A stretch of 54,714 nt of DNA, taken from a virus. The stretch is from positions 1 to 54,714 of the IMG/VR virus record IMGVR_UViG_3300042549_005982; one strand, given 5' to 3'. Below are positions 53,440 through 54,714 of the stretch, piece by piece. Every line of letters starts with the position of its first letter. Position 1 is the first letter of the stretch. The position numbers were made by a program, and so were the translations under genes. Below the pieces are notes generated by a model. It was given only the letters and a program-made list of their open reading frames with translations, was not told where the DNA came from and ran no database searches.

Positions 53440-53846
53440 CAGCGGTTTTCCTCTGCGACGATAGCGAGCAGCAGCAAGCTGTAAACCACCATGTCGTCGA
53501 TGCGACCTTCGATTGGCTCGCTTCGCGAACGGGCTTTGCCCTCACGAACGTCCTTCACATACTGCGTGATCGAGTCGAGGTGTTTGCCTGCGAGAAAGAA
53601 CCACGCGGTTGACATCGGAACGCCCTGCTGCGCAGCGAGGCGACGGAAGTTCGCAAGGATGTCGCCGCTATCGCCGTATTCAGCATTCTTCGTCGCGAAC
53701 AAATGTTCGGCGCGAGCAATCGCATTCGTGATGGTGGTGTGCTGGGAGTTAGCGGGAGGTGCGGGGATCATGTAAGGCTCCTGTTTAAGATCAGCGATGG
53801 TTTCGTAAAGTTCGTGGATGTCGATTTTTTCAGAAAGTTCACTCAT
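53439..53846 (-). CDS. MazG/Nmad1-like nucleotide-metabolism protein (135 aa)
   Basis: The ATG overlaps the methyltransferase stop (ATGA). The core AEHLFATKNAEYGDSGDILA, NFRRLAAQQGVPM, KHLDSITQYV and GRIDDMVVYSLLLLAIVAEE is the helical pattern of DUF1599/Nmad1 and MazG-like families (K...YG ... D...Y..l...). These act on nucleotides, for example as pyrophosphatases or in base-modification pathways. The MazG E-x2-E/E-x-x-D metal site is not fully visible, so catalysis is uncertain. Confidence 0.6.
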   Translation of the reverse strand: MSELSEKIDIHELYETIADLKQEPYMIPAPPANSQHTTITNAIARAEHLFATKNAEYGDSGDILANFRRLAAQQGVPMSTAWFFLAGKHLDSITQYVKDVREGKARSRSEPIEGRIDDMVVYSLLLLAIVAEENR

Positions 53847-54714
53847 GCAGTTTGCTCCTTTTGCATGGACGATGCTTTTCGCAGCACACGCGATTGATTG
53901 AGGGCTCGTCTCGCGTTTGTCACGTATTCATCGTTAATCTCGAGGCCGATAACATGATCCGCTCCGAGGGCTTCTGCGGCCCGCAGCGATGACCCACCAC
54001 CGCATGTCGGATCGAGAAAACGAGTGTTCGAATCGACGAACATTTGTAAAAAGTGCTTGAGGACTGGTTCGGGTTTGGTGTGAGGGTGATGCTCCTTGTT
54101 GGTTGGGGAGGCGATTGCGTTGCTGACGGGCTTCACAAGCAGGCGATCCTCGCGGCTTGCAATCAGGGCCGTCTCGTAAATGCGTCTGGGTTCGCGCTTG
54201 GGGTCCGGCACAATTCCCACGTTGTCACTCTTGACCCACACAAGGGGGAAATTGCAGAACGACAAATTGGGCGCGAGGTCGGAAAACATCTCCAGGGTTC
54301 TGGCTTGGATTTTGATGTCGCCGGAAAGCCAAAACACCAGATGCCCGGAATGAGCCATGATGCGGTCGAGGTTGGCGCACAAGCATTCAATTAGTTTGAT
54401 GTAAACGTCTGCGCCGTCGTCGTAGCCAGATGTGGTGCGCTTGCCAGACCATGCGCCTCCGAAGACATTCACGCCGTAAGGAAAGTCGCAGTGGATCAGG
54501 TTGAAGGGTTCGCCCCGATAGGCTGGAGCCCAGTCGAGGAAGGACTCTTGAAGGATGGACTGGTCGGCTGGAGTTATAAGGGGTGCTGTTCGTGCCGATT
54601 TCGGCGGGGCGTCCGCCGATGCGCCGGTATGGGGGGTTTTTTGGCCGGTGGTTGCGTCTAAAAGGTCGTCTAGGGGGTTACTACCTTCCACCCCTTCAAG
54701 GGCGTCATTGGCCG
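53843..54714 (-). CDS. ParB-methyltransferase fusion, C-terminal part (DNA N4/N6 methyltransferase), runs off the right end
   Basis: This is the methylase half of the gene whose start lies at 760. The frame is open to the last base; a GTG at 54689-54691 is internal, not the true start. Catalytic motif IV is DFPY (CDFPYGVN, about residues 264-267 of the joined protein), a variant of DPPY. Motif I (LDPTCGGGSSLRAA, about 421-434) follows it, so the order is that of beta-class amino-methyltransferases. The C-terminus GLEINDEYVTNARRAL fits the S-adenosylmethionine pocket. Likely roles are protection against host restriction or marking of ParB-bound phage DNA. Confidence 0.88.
   Translation of the reverse strand, partial: ANDALEGVEGSNPLDDLLDATTGQKTPHTGASADAPPKSARTAPLITPADQSILQESFLDWAPAYRGEPFNLIHCDFPYGVNVFGGAWSGKRTTSGYDDGADVYIKLIECLCANLDRIMAHSGHLVFWLSGDIKIQARTLEMFSDLAPNLSFCNFPLVWVKSDNVGIVPDPKREPRRIYETALIASREDRLLVKPVSNAIASPTNKEHHPHTKPEPVLKHFLQMFVDSNTRFLDPTCGGGSSLRAAEALGADHVIGLEINDEYVTNARRALNQSRVLRKASSMQKEQTA
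54517..54714. repeat. Right copy of the terminal overlap
   Basis: This equals bases 1-198 except for four synonymous third-position changes in its first 71 bases. The last 127 bases are identical to 72-198. Confidence 0.92.

Noticed and set aside
1-54714. tRNA genes, integrase or lysogeny repressor.
   Set aside because: No cloverleaf with a T-loop/acceptor pair was noticed by eye, and no recombinase or CI-type protein is among the recognisable products. A tRNAscan-SE run would be decisive for tRNAs.

Overview
The window is the near-complete, circularly closing genome of a tailed phage with P22/podovirus-type virion genes, about 54.5 kb once the ends are joined. The first and last 198 bases are the same locus: 127 bases are identical and the other 71 carry four differences, all synonymous. 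One gene, a ParB-methyltransferase fusion, is cut in two by the contig ends. I see no integrase, repressor, tRNA, CRISPR array or phage RNA polymerase, so it looks virulent and dependent on host RNA polymerase. The host cannot be read from the sequence. The set of small accessory families suggests a proteobacterium, which is inference only.

Layout. All genes from about 17.3 kb leftwards to position 1, and on (through the joined ends) from 54.7 kb down to 48.9 kb, lie on the minus strand and form one tightly coupled early and replication region. All genes from 17.7 to 48.8 kb lie on the plus strand and form the late region. The two diverge around 17.3-18.1 kb, in DNA rich in inverted repeats, and converge at a hairpin near 48.87 kb. 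Start and stop codons overlap (ATGA, TAATG, TGATG) throughout the early region, so translational coupling is probably general.

Early region. From 54.7 to 48.9 kb it holds the methyltransferase half, a MazG/Nmad-like protein, an Acb2-like candidate anti-CBASS protein, a uracil-DNA glycosylase fused to the front part of a 3'-5' exonuclease, two tiny membrane proteins, a family A DNA polymerase that carries the missing third exonuclease motif, and a DUF3987-like helicase. From 0 to 17 kb it holds the ParB domain, a recombination set (DUF669-like, Sak4-like ATPase, PD-(D/E)XK nuclease), a UvrD-like helicase, a HIRAN protein, a pyrimidine-dimer glycosylase and about 35 small proteins. Several unrelated early proteins end in the same acidic-hydrophobic tail (for example DLSDLF or DLLSDLF). 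Two of these appear to be single-gene units with their own leader and rho-independent terminator.

The 16.2-16.75 kb intergenic region has a 19-bp perfect inverted repeat, an AT-rich core and seven ACCATTT iterons, mostly 11 bp apart. It is the best candidate for a replication origin or master control region.

Late region. A good sigma70-type promoter (18.01-18.04 kb) precedes the small terminase. Then come the endolysin, holin-like and spanin genes, a set of very basic mini-proteins, tail fibre and tailspike genes, a second holin, large terminase, P22-like portal, scaffold, P22-like coat, a second beta-helix tailspike, gp4- and gp10-like tail factors, three ejection-type proteins (one with a lysozyme domain) and a tail-collar fibre. 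A roughly 125-residue module occurs three times among the tail proteins, and an 85-residue module occurs twice.
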